Assembly: GCA_016946835.1 (NCBI GenBank)
Contig: JACVTC010000044.1
Span: 529,501-593,500, forward strand
Reading direction: 5' to 3'
Source of the DNA: Neocallimastix lanati (nom. inval.)
Lineage: Eukaryota; Neocallimastigomycota; Neocallimastigomycetes; Neocallimastigales; Neocallimastigaceae
DNA: 64,000 bases
The notes under the pieces were generated by a model, which was not told the origin of the DNA, ran no database searches, and worked only from the letters and a program-made list of their open reading frames with translations. The position numbers and the translations under genes are program-made. Shown here piece after piece: positions 1 through 10,764 of this stretch (the stretch's first letter is position 1; every line of letters starts with the position of its first letter).

Positions 1-150
1 ACTTTGTTATTTTACATGTATTTATATCTTTTGTGGCTTGATTCTAGACTTAATACTTAATTTAATGTTATATTAAATTTAACTATTTTATATTACATTT
101 ATATCTATTAATTTATATTTAATTTATTATTATTAAAGTAAACTTAAATC
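1..150 (-). other. 3' flank of the LINE
   Basis: This is A+T-rich sequence just after the LINE stop codon in the element's direction, and presumably includes its 3' UTR. No poly-A tail (poly-T on the plus strand) is visible, so the 3' end of the element lies outside the window or has no homopolymer tail. Confidence 0.4.
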
Positions 151-3100
151 TTAATAATTACTATTATTACTATTACTATTATCATTATTACTATTAACAA
201 TATCATTTGTTAGGTTGCCACGGTAAAAAGCATTATATAAAAATAAAATTTTATCATTAACTTTACTACGAGTATGATTGAAAAAGGGACAATCAATTAA
301 CCAATGACTTATCCATTGTTTATTACTTTTACAACAGGGACAAAAATTAGGACACATTTGGTCCACTATTTTTGCAGCTTTAGCAATTCTAGCATCTAAT
401 CTATATCCGCTTCGTGCTCTCAATAGCCAATAGAAACCATATGAAAGATCAGGATAGTCATAACAAAGTTTTATAAATTTTGATGTTTCTTCGAATTTGT
501 TTTTGTCATAAAACTCAGCTTTAATAGAATTGATTTTCATATCTCTTTTCCAATAAAAATCCTTGATTTTATTATCGTTATTACCTCTTTTCTCTAGTTT
601 ACGTTTAAGAGTTCTACTTTCTTTTGTCCATGTATATTTTCTAGATTTTGGAATATTATTAACTAAATAGGAAATAATACAATTTGAATTTTTCCATTTA
701 TCAAAACATTTGACCTGAGACAAAGCACACTTAGCTGACAATGGAGGAATATGTAAATCTTTTGAAATAGAATATACATTAATAAATGATTTGGCTTTTT
801 GTATACCTGCAATCCATCTTAATCCTTTATTAATTAATTTCTGAGTATTATTTGTTCTCGTTTTATTCGAACCAAGTAAAGGTGCAAAGTAAGAGACTTT
901 ACTAAGTACATAAGAGTTAATTATAATCTTCTTAAATGGAATAGGAATTTTGGAATTTGAAAGAAATTTACTAACAGAAAAGAGAGCTTTAGTTACTTTA
1001 GAGTTAAGTAATTTAATAATAGGTTTCAACGATAAGCTTTTATCAAATGGTATACCTAAATAGGTATAACATTTAGTTATTGGAATTGGTTGACCAGCAA
1101 GATAAAAAGTAGGATCTCTTTTATTTTGAAAAAGAGGTGTGTCTGGTCGAATCACCATCGTTGCACACTTATTAATTCCAAAATTCATCATATTAAATTT
1201 AGCCCATTCATTTACCTTCTTAAGCATTTTTTTCAACTTAGTTCTTGACGGTGCGCATATAACAATATCATCTGCAAAGAGTCCACCACAACATCTAGAT
1301 TCGCCTAAAGGAATTCCAAGTTCTGAAACATCATTAAAAATGTCATTAATAAAAAGATTGAAAAGAATTGGTGATAGTGGACAACCTTGTCTAACTCCTT
1401 TCATAATATTAAAAGATTCCGAATATTGATCATCAATTTTAACACTAGCTTTGGATGTCAAATATAGATTTTTTATAAATTGATAACATTTACCTCTAAT
1501 ACCTAAAGCATCTAATTTATATAAAATATTACCTATTGGAACAGAATCATATGCCTTTTTTAAATCTAGAAAAGCTAGGTAAGTTTCTTTATTATCATTT
1601 TTACGCCTTTGACAAATTTCTCGAATTGAAATAAATAAACTAACACATTCTTCTTTAGTACGAAATCCAAATTGCTCTGGCCTAATAAAATTATTATTAA
1701 GTCCATATTCTGAAATTCTTTTGGAGACTATTTTCGAAATGAGTTTAATACCATTGTTAATCAGAGAGATACCTCGATAATTGTCACAATCAGATAGATC
1801 ATCTCCTTTTTTAGGAATAGATATAATACTTGCTTCATTCCATGAGCTAGGAAATTCTCCATTCCAAATTCTTGAGTATATCTTCTGTAAACAATTTAAA
1901 CCAGAAGAAGAATTATTTACTGAATTTTCGTCATCCGGAGGAATTAAAGCTTTATAAAATTCAATAGGAATTCCATCCGGGCCTGAAGCTTTAAAATTTG
2001 GAGTAGCCAAAATTGCTTCTCTAATTTCTTCTATACTGATGTCTTGATTTATATCCCATTCATTGTGTCTCGTATACCTAATTGTTCCATTGGAAAATTT
2101 ATTATACCATTCGATTAATGCACTATTGATATCAGAATGGCTTGAAGCAAGTTTTTTATAGTGATTGTGCCATACTTCTAACTGTTCTTTAGTAGAAGTA
2201 GCTAGTTTACCATTTTTGTCCTTTACTGGAGAATTTGACATATTTTTAAATTTATCTACTTTTGCTGTTGTTTTAAGCCATTTCCAAGCTTTCTTAGGGT
2301 TATGAGATTTCATATATTCACATCCTGTATTAATCCAATGTTGGTATTCAGTTTTCCTATAAATATTACACATATGATGAATAATTTTGCACAATCTATT
2401 ATATTTATCAATTAATTCTTCAAATTCATCTAAATTATGATAAGAACCTCTTCTTTTAATGGATTTATATAATTTCATTTTGAGTTTTTGCAAATTAAAT
2501 ATTTTCTGCGACATATGAAAAAAAGATTTTCGAACTTCTGAAATTGACGTGATATTAAGTTCCTTAGCAATATTGAATGAAGTTGAAATAAACTTCTTTG
2601 AAATATCATCAATACTAATATTAGGATCTGGAATCATTTCCTCTAATACACTAAAATAGTTGTCAAAAATTGATTCTTTTTCATTTATACATTTTAATCT
2701 ATCCCATTTAACTGTCTTTTTAGGCAGAGAGAAAGAATTATCTGAATTAACTGATGAAAAACATTTACCTTTTATTAATAAAGGTTTATGATCCGAAATG
2801 GGGGGAAAGTCAATAAAAGTACCATATGAAAGTAAATCTAACATATGATCATTGACAATCGCATGATCTATAGCAGATTCTCTATTACCTCTACTCCATG
2901 AAATTGGGGAGCCCCATAAGGGAAGAATTTTCCAATTACTAAATTTAGAGAGCAAATTACTTAATTTCTCAGTAGGTAAATTAAAATCACCAACCAACAT
3001 TGAAGGATGAGAAGAGTGACTATTTAACCAAGACAATATTTCAATTCTAGCAGCTCTAGCATGAAGGCTATGGCCACTATGAGGTACGTACACATTACCA

Positions 3101-4233
3101 ATAGAACATTTAGTGAAATTCCAAAAATTATAAGTATACAAAGAAATAATATACTCATAAGTGTTGTTTTCAAGAGAGGCTTGACAAGAATTATGAAACC
3201 CAATATAAAGACCTCTTTTACCGGGAATTTCATTATTAGCTTTTTTGAAGAAGTGTTTGTAGTTTTTTAATGATACTCGACATGGATATTTACTGCTAGA
3301 ACCTGAACCATTTCCTGTTTCCTGAAAGCATAAGAAAAGTGGTTTGTACATTGAAATAAAGAATTCAACACTGTCTTTTTTATCAAAGTTCCATCCATTA
3401 GTATTCCAACTGACACATAGAGAAAATTCTTTAACTGTATTATTATTAATATGAGTGTTATTAATATTATTGGAATTATTATAATTGATTGAACTGAAAT
3501 TTGAATTTGAATCTGAGCTTGAAACTGAATTTAAACATAAATTTGAAATTGAACTTGAACTTGTACTGGAACTTGAACTTGAACTTGTACTTGTACTTGA
3601 ACTTGTACTTGAACTTGAACTTGAAATTGTACTTGAACTTGGACTTGAACTTGAACTTGAACCTGTACTTGAACTTGTACTTAAACTTGTACTTGAACTT
3701 GAACTTGAGCTTGTACTTGAACTTGTACTTGAACTTGAACTTGAGCTTGTACTTGAACTTGAACATGAATCTGTATTTGAACTTGAATTTGAATTTTGAC
3801 TTGAATCTGCATTTGAATTTGAAGTAGTGAATAAGTTGATATTATAAGATGAATTCACTTTTTCTGATAAGGCAAAATGTTTCCTTTTGAGTGAAGAAAA
3901 ACTGTATTTATGATTCCTTTTGCTACAATTAATAACGTTAATTGAAGCACGTTTGAAACTATTAACAATACAATCAGTAATATATGTTAATTCTTCTTCA
4001 TTACCTACTATTTTAATTTTAAAGAATGCATCATTAAAATTAGCAATACGTTTAACTGATAAAACCTTATCATTTAATTCATTCAGAGTTTTCTTTAAAT
4101 GTCTTCTCATTTTGATTTCTGGCCAAGATCGAAGTCCGCGGATAAAGAGTAGTTTCGTATTCTCCATTGGTATACCGTGGCACCTTGAACCTCTTAGAAT
4201 GAAATTCTTATTTCTTATAAATTGGATTTCCAT
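151..4233 (-). CDS. Non-LTR (LINE) retrotransposon polyprotein: endonuclease and reverse transcriptase
   Basis: An uninterrupted 1360-residue reading frame. Residues ~1-130 are basic and RRM-like in character (LLFIRGLR...); this is probably the RNA-binding part, since no separate ORF1 is seen. Residues ~135-250 are almost pure Ser with Thr. Residues ~270-485 form an AP-type endonuclease (SWNTNGW, QETG, GDFN, SDHKPLL). Residues ~740-1010 form the reverse transcriptase, with GPDGIP, FLDLKKAYD, GVRQGCPLSP and the catalytic FADD at about residue 986. Near residue 1296 a Cys-rich CPCC...H...C knuckle follows, as in many LINE ORF2 proteins. The encoded enzyme would nick target DNA and reverse-transcribe its own RNA there. 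All expected motifs are present, so the frame may still be functional. A second ATG lies at codon 23. The clade is not assigned. Confidence 0.93.
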   Translation of the reverse strand: MEIQFIRNKNFILRGSRCHGIPMENTKLLFIRGLRSWPEIKMRRHLKKTLNELNDKVLSVKRIANFNDAFFKIKIVGNEEELTYITDCIVNSFKRASINVINCSKRNHKYSFSSLKRKHFALSEKVNSSYNINLFTTSNSNADSSQNSNSSSNTDSCSSSSTSSSSSSSTSSSTSSSSSSSTSLSTSSSTGSSSSSSPSSSTISSSSSSTSSSTSTSSSSSSSTSSSSISNLCLNSVSSSDSNSNFSSINYNNSNNINNTHINNNTVKEFSLCVSWNTNGWNFDKKDSVEFFISMYKPLFLCFQETGNGSGSSSKYPCRVSLKNYKHFFKKANNEIPGKRGLYIGFHNSCQASLENNTYEYIISLYTYNFWNFTKCSIGNVYVPHSGHSLHARAARIEILSWLNSHSSHPSMLVGDFNLPTEKLSNLLSKFSNWKILPLWGSPISWSRGNRESAIDHAIVNDHMLDLLSYGTFIDFPPISDHKPLLIKGKCFSSVNSDNSFSLPKKTVKWDRLKCINEKESIFDNYFSVLEEMIPDPNISIDDISKKFISTSFNIAKELNITSISEVRKSFFHMSQKIFNLQKLKMKLYKSIKRRGSYHNLDEFEELIDKYNRLCKIIHHMCNIYRKTEYQHWINTGCEYMKSHNPKKAWKWLKTTAKVDKFKNMSNSPVKDKNGKLATSTKEQLEVWHNHYKKLASSHSDINSALIEWYNKFSNGTIRYTRHNEWDINQDISIEEIREAILATPNFKASGPDGIPIEFYKALIPPDDENSVNNSSSGLNCLQKIYSRIWNGEFPSSWNEASIISIPKKGDDLSDCDNYRGISLINNGIKLISKIVSKRISEYGLNNNFIRPEQFGFRTKEECVSLFISIREICQRRKNDNKETYLAFLDLKKAYDSVPIGNILYKLDALGIRGKCYQFIKNLYLTSKASVKIDDQYSESFNIMKGVRQGCPLSPILFNLFINDIFNDVSELGIPLGESRCCGGLFADDIVICAPSRTKLKKMLKKVNEWAKFNMMNFGINKCATMVIRPDTPLFQNKRDPTFYLAGQPIPITKCYTYLGIPFDKSLSLKPIIKLLNSKVTKALFSVSKFLSNSKIPIPFKKIIINSYVLSKVSYFAPLLGSNKTRTNNTQKLINKGLRWIAGIQKAKSFINVYSISKDLHIPPLSAKCALSQVKCFDKWKNSNCIISYLVNNIPKSRKYTWTKESRTLKRKLEKRGNNDNKIKDFYWKRDMKINSIKAEFYDKNKFEETSKFIKLCYDYPDLSYGFYWLLRARSGYRLDARIAKAAKIVDQMCPNFCPCCKSNKQWISHWLIDCPFFNHTRSKVNDKILFLYNAFYRGNLTNDIVNSNNDNSNSNNSNY

Positions 4234-4895
4234 AATAGTAATAAAAAACTAAAAATTAATAACTAAAAAAAAAAAAAAAATAAAAAAAAGTCAATTTTTA
4301 TTATAAAGTCTTGAGTATAATGAGAATTGTAATAATTTTATATCTTTTTGGAGTAAATAATTTCGATAATTAGTAGTTTGTTAAATGATTGAAAAATAAT
4401 TTGATTTAGCACTTTTTTCAGTATATTATTTAAATTGAATATCATAAAGTATTTAATGACTAAGATTGAATTGATGAAATAAAATGGCACAAAATTAGTA
4501 AAGAGTTAAATAAATTACTACAAGATTTAGAGTGAATCAATCTCTTACAACGTGATACATGAAATATAAAGTTGAAATACAATTGAATACAATAGATTCT
4601 TACATGAGAATAGTAATACTACATGAAAATAGAAATACAATGAAAATGTATTACTAATTCTTGGGTGTAACTTATTTAACAATGTTCCAAAAATGCACCA
4701 TTATATTCCGCAGTGAGTGTTCACCAGAAAAATTTTACCAATAACATTACCATTGCGCATAATGTTATTAATTAACACAAAATATAACTTTACTACTATT
4801 TTGCACCAGTACTGTGGATCTACTTTATAAGAGTAAAGTTAATTCCCCTTGCAGGCGATTTAAATACATAAATCGAGTACACCCCTGCTCGGGAT
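4234..4895 (-). other. Probable 5' UTR / promoter region of the LINE
   Basis: This gene-free stretch lies directly upstream of the LINE start codon. It is less A+T-rich than its surroundings near 4690-4895 (for example around 4705-4735, 4840-4895). This compositional block ends where the sequence becomes the repeat copy starting at about 4918, so the 5' end of the LINE is placed near 4895-4915. That boundary is inferred; no target duplication was identified. Confidence 0.45.
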
Positions 4896-4917
4896 AATTG
4901 ATTATATCAAATATCAT

Positions 4918-5262
4918 ATTTGAATAATGTTGGATATATATTTGAATAGTATTGGATATATATAAATTTAAGTGTAAAAATTAAAAAAAAAAAGCATTTT
5001 ACAGAAAAAAAGAATTTTTTTAAACTATTGATACAAAACCTAATATATTTCAATGTAATCAAATATATTTAAATGAATATTATTGTTAATCTATTGATGT
5101 ACATTTATTAATTTATATTAATTATTATATATATTATAAATAATATAAACTTTAATAATATCTATCAAAATTTATTTCAAATTTACATAAAAAAAAATAA
5201 AAACTTTATTTTCTATGTTTCAAATACAAAGATTTAAAAAAAATAAAAAAAAAGATGAATTT
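4918..5262. repeat. Direct repeat copy 1 flanking the ankyrin gene
   Basis: About 345 bp nearly the same as 9718-10062 in the same orientation. It starts with two units of the TTTGAATAGTGTTGGATATA minisatellite and continues through the same unique-looking sequence (TTTAAGTGTAAAAATT..., a run of A, CAGAAAAAAAGAATTTTTT, ...AAAGATGAATTTCTTT). The other copy carries about 13 minisatellite units. Together the two copies bracket the ankyrin gene at 5577-8240. Confidence 0.8.
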
Positions 5263-5576
5263 CTTTTTACTGCTAAAATCATTGTTTCTTTCTAAATTTA
5301 ATGCGTATGAATGTTAAAATAATGAATATTATTTTATATAGATAATATAAATATATAAATATATTTTAATAAAAAAAAAAAAAAGTAATCATATAATTTT
5401 AAATATCTATTCTATTTAATTATGATTTATAGAATTTTTTTCCTAATATTTCTTTGATATAATTATCAATTTATTCTTTTTTTTTTTTTTTTTTGTTATT
5501 GTATAGGTTTCATCATACTAAAATAAAAACTACTGACAAGAATTTATTAAAATAATTTTATTTGAAATCTCAATAA
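5263..5576. other. Spacer 3' of ankyrin gene 1
   Basis: A+T-rich DNA with A and T runs (5371-5384, 5479-5494). It lies immediately downstream of the minus-strand ankyrin gene and is the likely 3' UTR and polyadenylation region. No coding signal is seen. Confidence 0.4.
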
Positions 5577-7335
5577 TTATTTGAATGGAATTATTTGTAC
5601 AGCATCTTTAATAATGTTAAAAGTCTTTATCGTTCCATCCAGAATGTTTTTTATCTTTATAGCATTGGCAATATCTTTATGTCCCATACTCATCGCTATT
5701 TCCATAGCCGTCTTTCCTTTTAATTCTTCACTGCCATGTATACCATTATATGTCTTTCGGTCAATTTTAACATTATTTTCAATTAATAATTTGACAATCT
5801 TCTTATTGCCATTATAACAGGCCCAATGAAGCGCCGTCCATCCATTTTTATCAATATATTCTAATCCTATTTCTCCACTAATTATTAAATTGATGGCATC
5901 TCTCATCCTTTCTTTATCTTTAACTGCATTGATCAAACTTTCAGCTTTATTGTTAATTTTTTGAATTATTTTATTTTTATTTTCAATATGCATGGATTCG
6001 ATCATTTGTTTCTTTTCCTCATCCAATTTAGAAATATGATCAAGAAGTAAATAATAAATTTCTTTATTTCTGGTGTTAAATGCAATATCCAATGCAGTAA
6101 GTCCATCCTCAGTTTTTTTATTCAAGTCGGGATGTTTCTCTAAGAGTTTTTTCACAGTTTTAATATTATTATAGTAAGTAGCAATGTGTAATGGTGTCCA
6201 ATCCTCATATGTCGTTAAATTCACATCTGCATTTCTATCGATGAGAAGTTTAATAACTCGTTCGTTATTATACTGACTAGCAATATGAAGTGGCGTCCAA
6301 CCTTCACTATTTACATAGTTAATATCGGCATGATTAATAATTAAAAGTTGTACAATTTCCTGATTACCATATTGACTAGCAATATGGAGAGGTGTATTAT
6401 TTACTCTGTCAAAATCATTGACATTAGCATTGCAATAATTAATTAAATAACTAGCTATATCCATATAATTATCACGTGACGCAATATGAAGGGCTGTCCA
6501 TTTATTGGGGTCTTTTGCATTGACATCAATATTTTTTTTTACTAATTGTTTAACAATAGTTAATTTATTATTTTCAACTGCTATTTGAAAAAGTCTATAT
6601 TCATTTTGGGTTTCTATATATAAATTAGCTCCTTTTTCTAATAAATATTTTACTATTTCATTATATCCATAACCACAGGCAATCTCTAAGGCACTATATC
6701 CATTCTCTTGAATTCTCTTGTTGATGTCCAGATCATGATCAAGAAGATATTTAACAATTTTAATTTTATTTTTAAATACTGCAATATGAAGTAGAGACCA
6801 TCCATCTTTGTTTAATACTGATAAATCAGCACCTTGTTTAACAAGAATGTCTAATTCCTTCACATTTCCATTTATACATGCCATGATTAATTTTTCTGGA
6901 ATCGTTTTTGATTCTGAAATGAACGGACTTATTGATGAATTTGAATTTGGATCATTCGAAATTTGTGTTACGGTTTCAGTATTTTCAAAAAACTTAAACT
7001 TTTTATATTCGGTTGGCTTAAGTTTATCCTGATTCAATGATGAAATTGGGTGATTTACATTTTGTATTTTCGATTCACACAAATACAAATTAGAATTTTT
7101 ATAACTAATTGTTGCAGCAAGTTGGTTCTTATTCATGGATAAATTAGAGATAGTTTCATTTTGTATGGCGATCTTAGTATTTTCAAATGCATTGAAGTTT
7201 TTATTATTGGTTGGTATAAAATCATTTCTTTTAAAAGACGGGATAGTATTATTTTCTTTTTTCACTTGGATTGGAGTATTTTTAGTACTATCTTTAAAAA
7301 CTGTTAAAGTAGAATTAATGTTACTTTTATTTTTA

Positions 7336-7393
<58 letters not shown>

Positions 7394-8240
7394 TACTATT
7401 ATTATTTATTTTTTTTTCCAAATAGTTTATAATATCAAAGCTATTAGTCTTATAAGCTACAGCTAATGGTGTCTGTCCATCATTATCTTTACTTTCAAGA
7501 TTGGCTCCCTTTTCTACTAAATATTTTATAATATCTAGGTTTCCACTAATTGACGCTTCATGTAACGGAGTACATCCATCATTATCTTTACTTTCAATAT
7601 CGGCTCCCTTTTCTACTAAATATTTTATAATATCTAGGATTCCATGCCATGACACTCTATGTAACGGAGTACATCCATCATCATCTTTACTTTCAATATT
7701 GGCTCCCTTTTCTACAAAATATTTTACAATATCTAGGTTTCCACTAATTGAAGCTTCATGTAACGGAGTACATCCATCATTATCTTTACTTTCAATATCG
7801 GCTCCCTTTTCTACTAAATATTTTATAATATCTAGGCTTCCATGCCATGACACTCTATGTAACGGAGTACTTCCAAAATTATCTTTACTTTCAATATTGG
7901 CTCCCTTTTCTACTAAATATTTTACAATATCTAGTTTTTCATTGCATGACGCACTATGTAACGGAGTCCATCCAAAATTATCTTTACTTTCAATATTGGC
8001 TCCTTTTTCTACTAAATATTTTACAATATCTAGGTTTCCAATGTATGACGCAAAATATAACGGAGTCCATCCATCATCATTTTTACTTTCAATATTGGCT
8101 CCTTTTTCTACTAAATATTTTACTCTCTCTAAATCACTATAACCTACCGCTTTAAATAATTTAGGAGAAATAATAATACTAATCGTTTTTTTAAACATTG
8201 GTTTAACTTTTCCTTGAATTGATGATCTTTTATTTTTCAA
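5577..8240 (-). CDS. Ankyrin-repeat protein with Asn-rich linker (887 aa)
   Basis: The protein has two ankyrin arrays. Residues ~30-275 hold about seven near-identical 33-residue repeats of the YLVEKGANIESKDNDGxTPLH type. A low-complexity linker at ~275-310 is mostly Asn, encoded by an ATT run at 7337-7390, and is followed by a disordered Asn/Ser/Lys segment to ~445. Residues ~445-880 hold about eleven more divergent repeats, ending in a short tail without a recognised domain. No signal peptide or membrane segment is evident, so a cytosolic protein-binding scaffold is likely; the partner cannot be predicted. The frame starts at ATG 8240 and is uninterrupted, and no intron is needed. The first array is unusually homogeneous at the DNA level, a sign of recent repeat expansion. 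Large ankyrin families of this style are common in anaerobic gut fungi. Confidence 0.88.
7503..7898 (-). repeat. 198-bp tandem duplication inside ankyrin gene 1
   Basis: 7503-7700 and 7701-7898 are nearly identical. Each encodes two ankyrin repeats, one with HRVSWHG and one with HEASISGN. The duplication unit is therefore a pair of 99-bp ankyrin repeats rather than a single repeat. Confidence 0.85.
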
Positions 8241-9458
8241 TTAATACTAAAAATTTTTACTATTTTAATTAAAAATATAAAATAAATTATTATAAATAAT
8301 TTCTGTGTATTAAATTAATTTTAATGATATTATAATTAAAATATATAGAATTTTTCTTTTTACTTACCAATTGTTGAATTGATAATAGTTTAAGTTTTTA
8401 TAATTCTTGTTTTTAGAAAGTTGAATAGTCAATGGAAAATTAAAAATACTAGTAACAGATAAACAATTAAAGTGCTTATTTATTATTTTATTATATTTTA
8501 TTTAATTTTATTTAACAAAAACTAACCAAAAAAAAAAATAAAAAATAAAAATACAAATTTTATAAAATAATAAAAATAAAAATAAATATTTAATAAATAT
8601 TTACCAAGTTCACTAATTTTTACCTGTTTATAAACAAAATTTAAAGAAAAACAAATTTCAAAAAATACAAACGAAAAATATAAATTAATTGTTTGAATAA
8701 TTTATTTTATTATTTTCATTAAAAATATCTTTTTTTCATTCAATTAGTAAAAAAAAAAAAAAAAAAAATAAAAAAATATTATTATTGATTATAACTAATA
8801 AAAATATTATATTTTATTATATTTAATGGGTTTTAGATATAGGTATCGATGATAAAATGTAACATAATGGTATTTTATCATCAAACGGTTTTATTTATTT
8901 TGTGCTAATAAAAGATGATAACTAATAGCTAATGTTTGTTTATTTTTAGATTATTATCTATTGATAATAATTTAAAATACTCTCTATGAATTTAATATAT
9001 ATCTCTATTTTGTATAATATTTCTTTAAATGTTATTGTTATTATTTAACTTGATTTGTACTTTATTTTTAGTGGTTTATTTTTATTTTATTTTTTTTTTT
9101 TTTTTTAAAAAAACTATTTACCTCAATTTTCAGTAGAATATCCATCAATTCTTTGTTGTTTATCACCAATTTACAATTTTATTTCACTTAATTATTTATT
9201 GCAATATTTACTTCTTATTTAAAAAAAAAAAAGATAATTTTTTATTTATTTATTTAATATAAATACTTTCAAGTTTTTTTTTTTTTTTTTTTTTTCTTTA
9301 AGATATATTTATATTTATTTATATTTTTTCTTTAAGATATATTTATATTTATTTATATTTAAGATTTATATATTTAATATTTTTTTTAAAAAAATTTTTT
9401 AATTTCGTTTTTTTTCAATAATTTTATTGATTGTTAATTATTTTAACTGATTGGATTA
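8241..9458. other. Upstream region of ankyrin gene 1, no gene seen
   Basis: This A+T-rich DNA with long A and T runs presumably holds the promoter of the minus-strand ankyrin gene. It also holds a perfect 11-bp inverted repeat (8848-8858 with 8872-8882, 13-nt loop). Between 9240 and 9420 it is almost entirely TTTATA-type low-complexity sequence. No coding similarity is seen. Confidence 0.5.
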
Positions 9459-9765
9459 GAATATATATTTGAATAGTATTGGATATATATTTGAATAGTA
9501 TTGGATATATATTTGAATAGTGTTGGATATATATTTGAATAGTGTTGGATATATATTTGAATATAATTTGGGATATATATTTGAATAGTATTGAATATAT
9601 ATTTGAATAGTGTTGGATATATATTTGAATATAATTTGGGATATATATTTGAATAGTGTTGAATATATATTTGAATAGTGTTGGATATATATTTGAATAT
9701 AATTTGGGATATATATTTGAATAGTGTTGAATATATATTTGAATAGTGTTGGATATATATAAATT
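9459..9765. repeat. 22/24-bp minisatellite
   Basis: About 13 tandem units of the type ATATATATTTGAATAGTGTTGG, with 24-bp variants ending TATAATTTGGG. A three-unit higher-order pattern (GTGTTGA, GTGTTGG, TATAATTTGGG) occurs about three times. Open frames across it are by-products of the repeat. Confidence 0.85.
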
Positions 9766-10062
9766 TAAGTGTAAAAATTAAAAAAAAAAAGTATTTTACA
9801 GAAAAAAAGAATTTTTTAAACAATTGATACAAAACCTAATATATTTCAATGTAATCAAATATATTTAAATGAATACTATTGTTAATCTATTGATGTACAT
9901 TTATTAATTTATATTAATTATTATATATATTATAAATAATATAAACTTTAATAATATCTATCAAAATTTATTTCAAATTTACATAAAAAAAATTAAAAAC
10001 TTTATTTTCTATGTTGCAAATACATAAATTTAAAAAAAAAATAAAAAAAAAAGATGAATTTC
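9718..10062. repeat. Direct repeat copy 2 flanking the ankyrin gene
   Basis: This is the counterpart of 4918-5262 in the same orientation, with only scattered substitutions and indels. It begins within the last minisatellite units and ends at the AAAGATGAATTTCTTT block. Confidence 0.8.
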
Positions 10063-10499
10063 TTTAATTTGCATGAATGTTATACATAATGTTAAATTAT
10101 AAAATTAAAGTTTATTACTTTACTTTATTATCATTTTATATGAAATATAATAGAATTAAAAACTACAATATTTTAATGGTAATGGTAATAAAACTAAAGC
10201 TTTAACTTATTCATTTTACCAAAAAAAATTTTAAATATTTATTTTTACTATTGGAAGGGATAAATTTTAAAACCAAAAAACTTTTTTTTTTGTAGGATTA
10301 CTATGAATGAGTAAACTTTATTTTATATTAAAATGGATCACAATATAAAATTTAAAGTCAGTTTTTCATTTATTGTTCTTATGAATGTCACATGTTACTT
10401 TTAGGATTAAATCTATTCTCCTAAACCTTAGAACCAACTACTATTTCTTTTTATAAAGAAATATTATCAAAAAATTTTATTTCCATATTTTCTTTATAT
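10063..10499. other. Gene-free stretch
   Basis: A+T-rich DNA. No coding frame, RNA gene or clear repeat was recognised. Confidence 0.4.
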
Positions 10500-10508
10500 A
10501 TAAATAAC

Positions 10509-10653
10509 GGGAGAGTTGCATTTCCTTAGGTTGCATTTCGCCAGGTTGCATTTCGACAAGTGGACTATTGATATAAATAAATGAATAAATAAATATTAAT
10601 TCAAAATAATTCTCCTTAAAATTGTTTTTATTCAATATTAATAATATTTAATT

Positions 10654-10693
<40 letters not shown>

Positions 10694-10755
10694 TAATTTT
10701 CAATTTGACGAAATGCAATTTGGCGAATTGCAATTTGTCTAAATGTCCCACACCC
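10509..10755. mobile_element. Foldback/MITE-like element, probably MULE-related
   Basis: 247 bp with long imperfect terminal inverted repeats. The left end starts GGGAGAGTTGCATTTC and repeats TTGCATTTCGCCA. The right end, read in reverse, starts GGGTGTGGGACATTT and repeats ATTGCATTTCGTCA. The interior is TTTA/AATA microsatellite with no frame. The flanks ATAAATAAC (10500-10508) and ATGAATAAC (10756-10764) match at 8 of 9 bases, the target-duplication length typical of Mutator-like elements. The TTGCATTWCGCCA core also occurs in the termini of the autonomous MULE at 54340-58056, so that transposase is the likely mobiliser (inference). Confidence 0.65.
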
Positions 10756-10764
10756 ATGAATAAC

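Noticed and set aside
3479-3827. Leu/Glu- or Lys/Phe-rich repeat frames opposite or overlapping the LINE
   Set aside because: They are shadow frames of the Ser-coding hexanucleotide repeat within the LINE protein.
7501-8155. Plus-strand repeat frame (about 213 aa) across the ankyrin gene
   Set aside because: It is the antisense of the 99-bp ankyrin repeats; the minus-strand frame has the ankyrin consensus.
9443-9832. Tyr/Ile/Asn-rich frame at 9.5 kb
   Set aside because: Produced by the 22/24-bp minisatellite; no homology expected.
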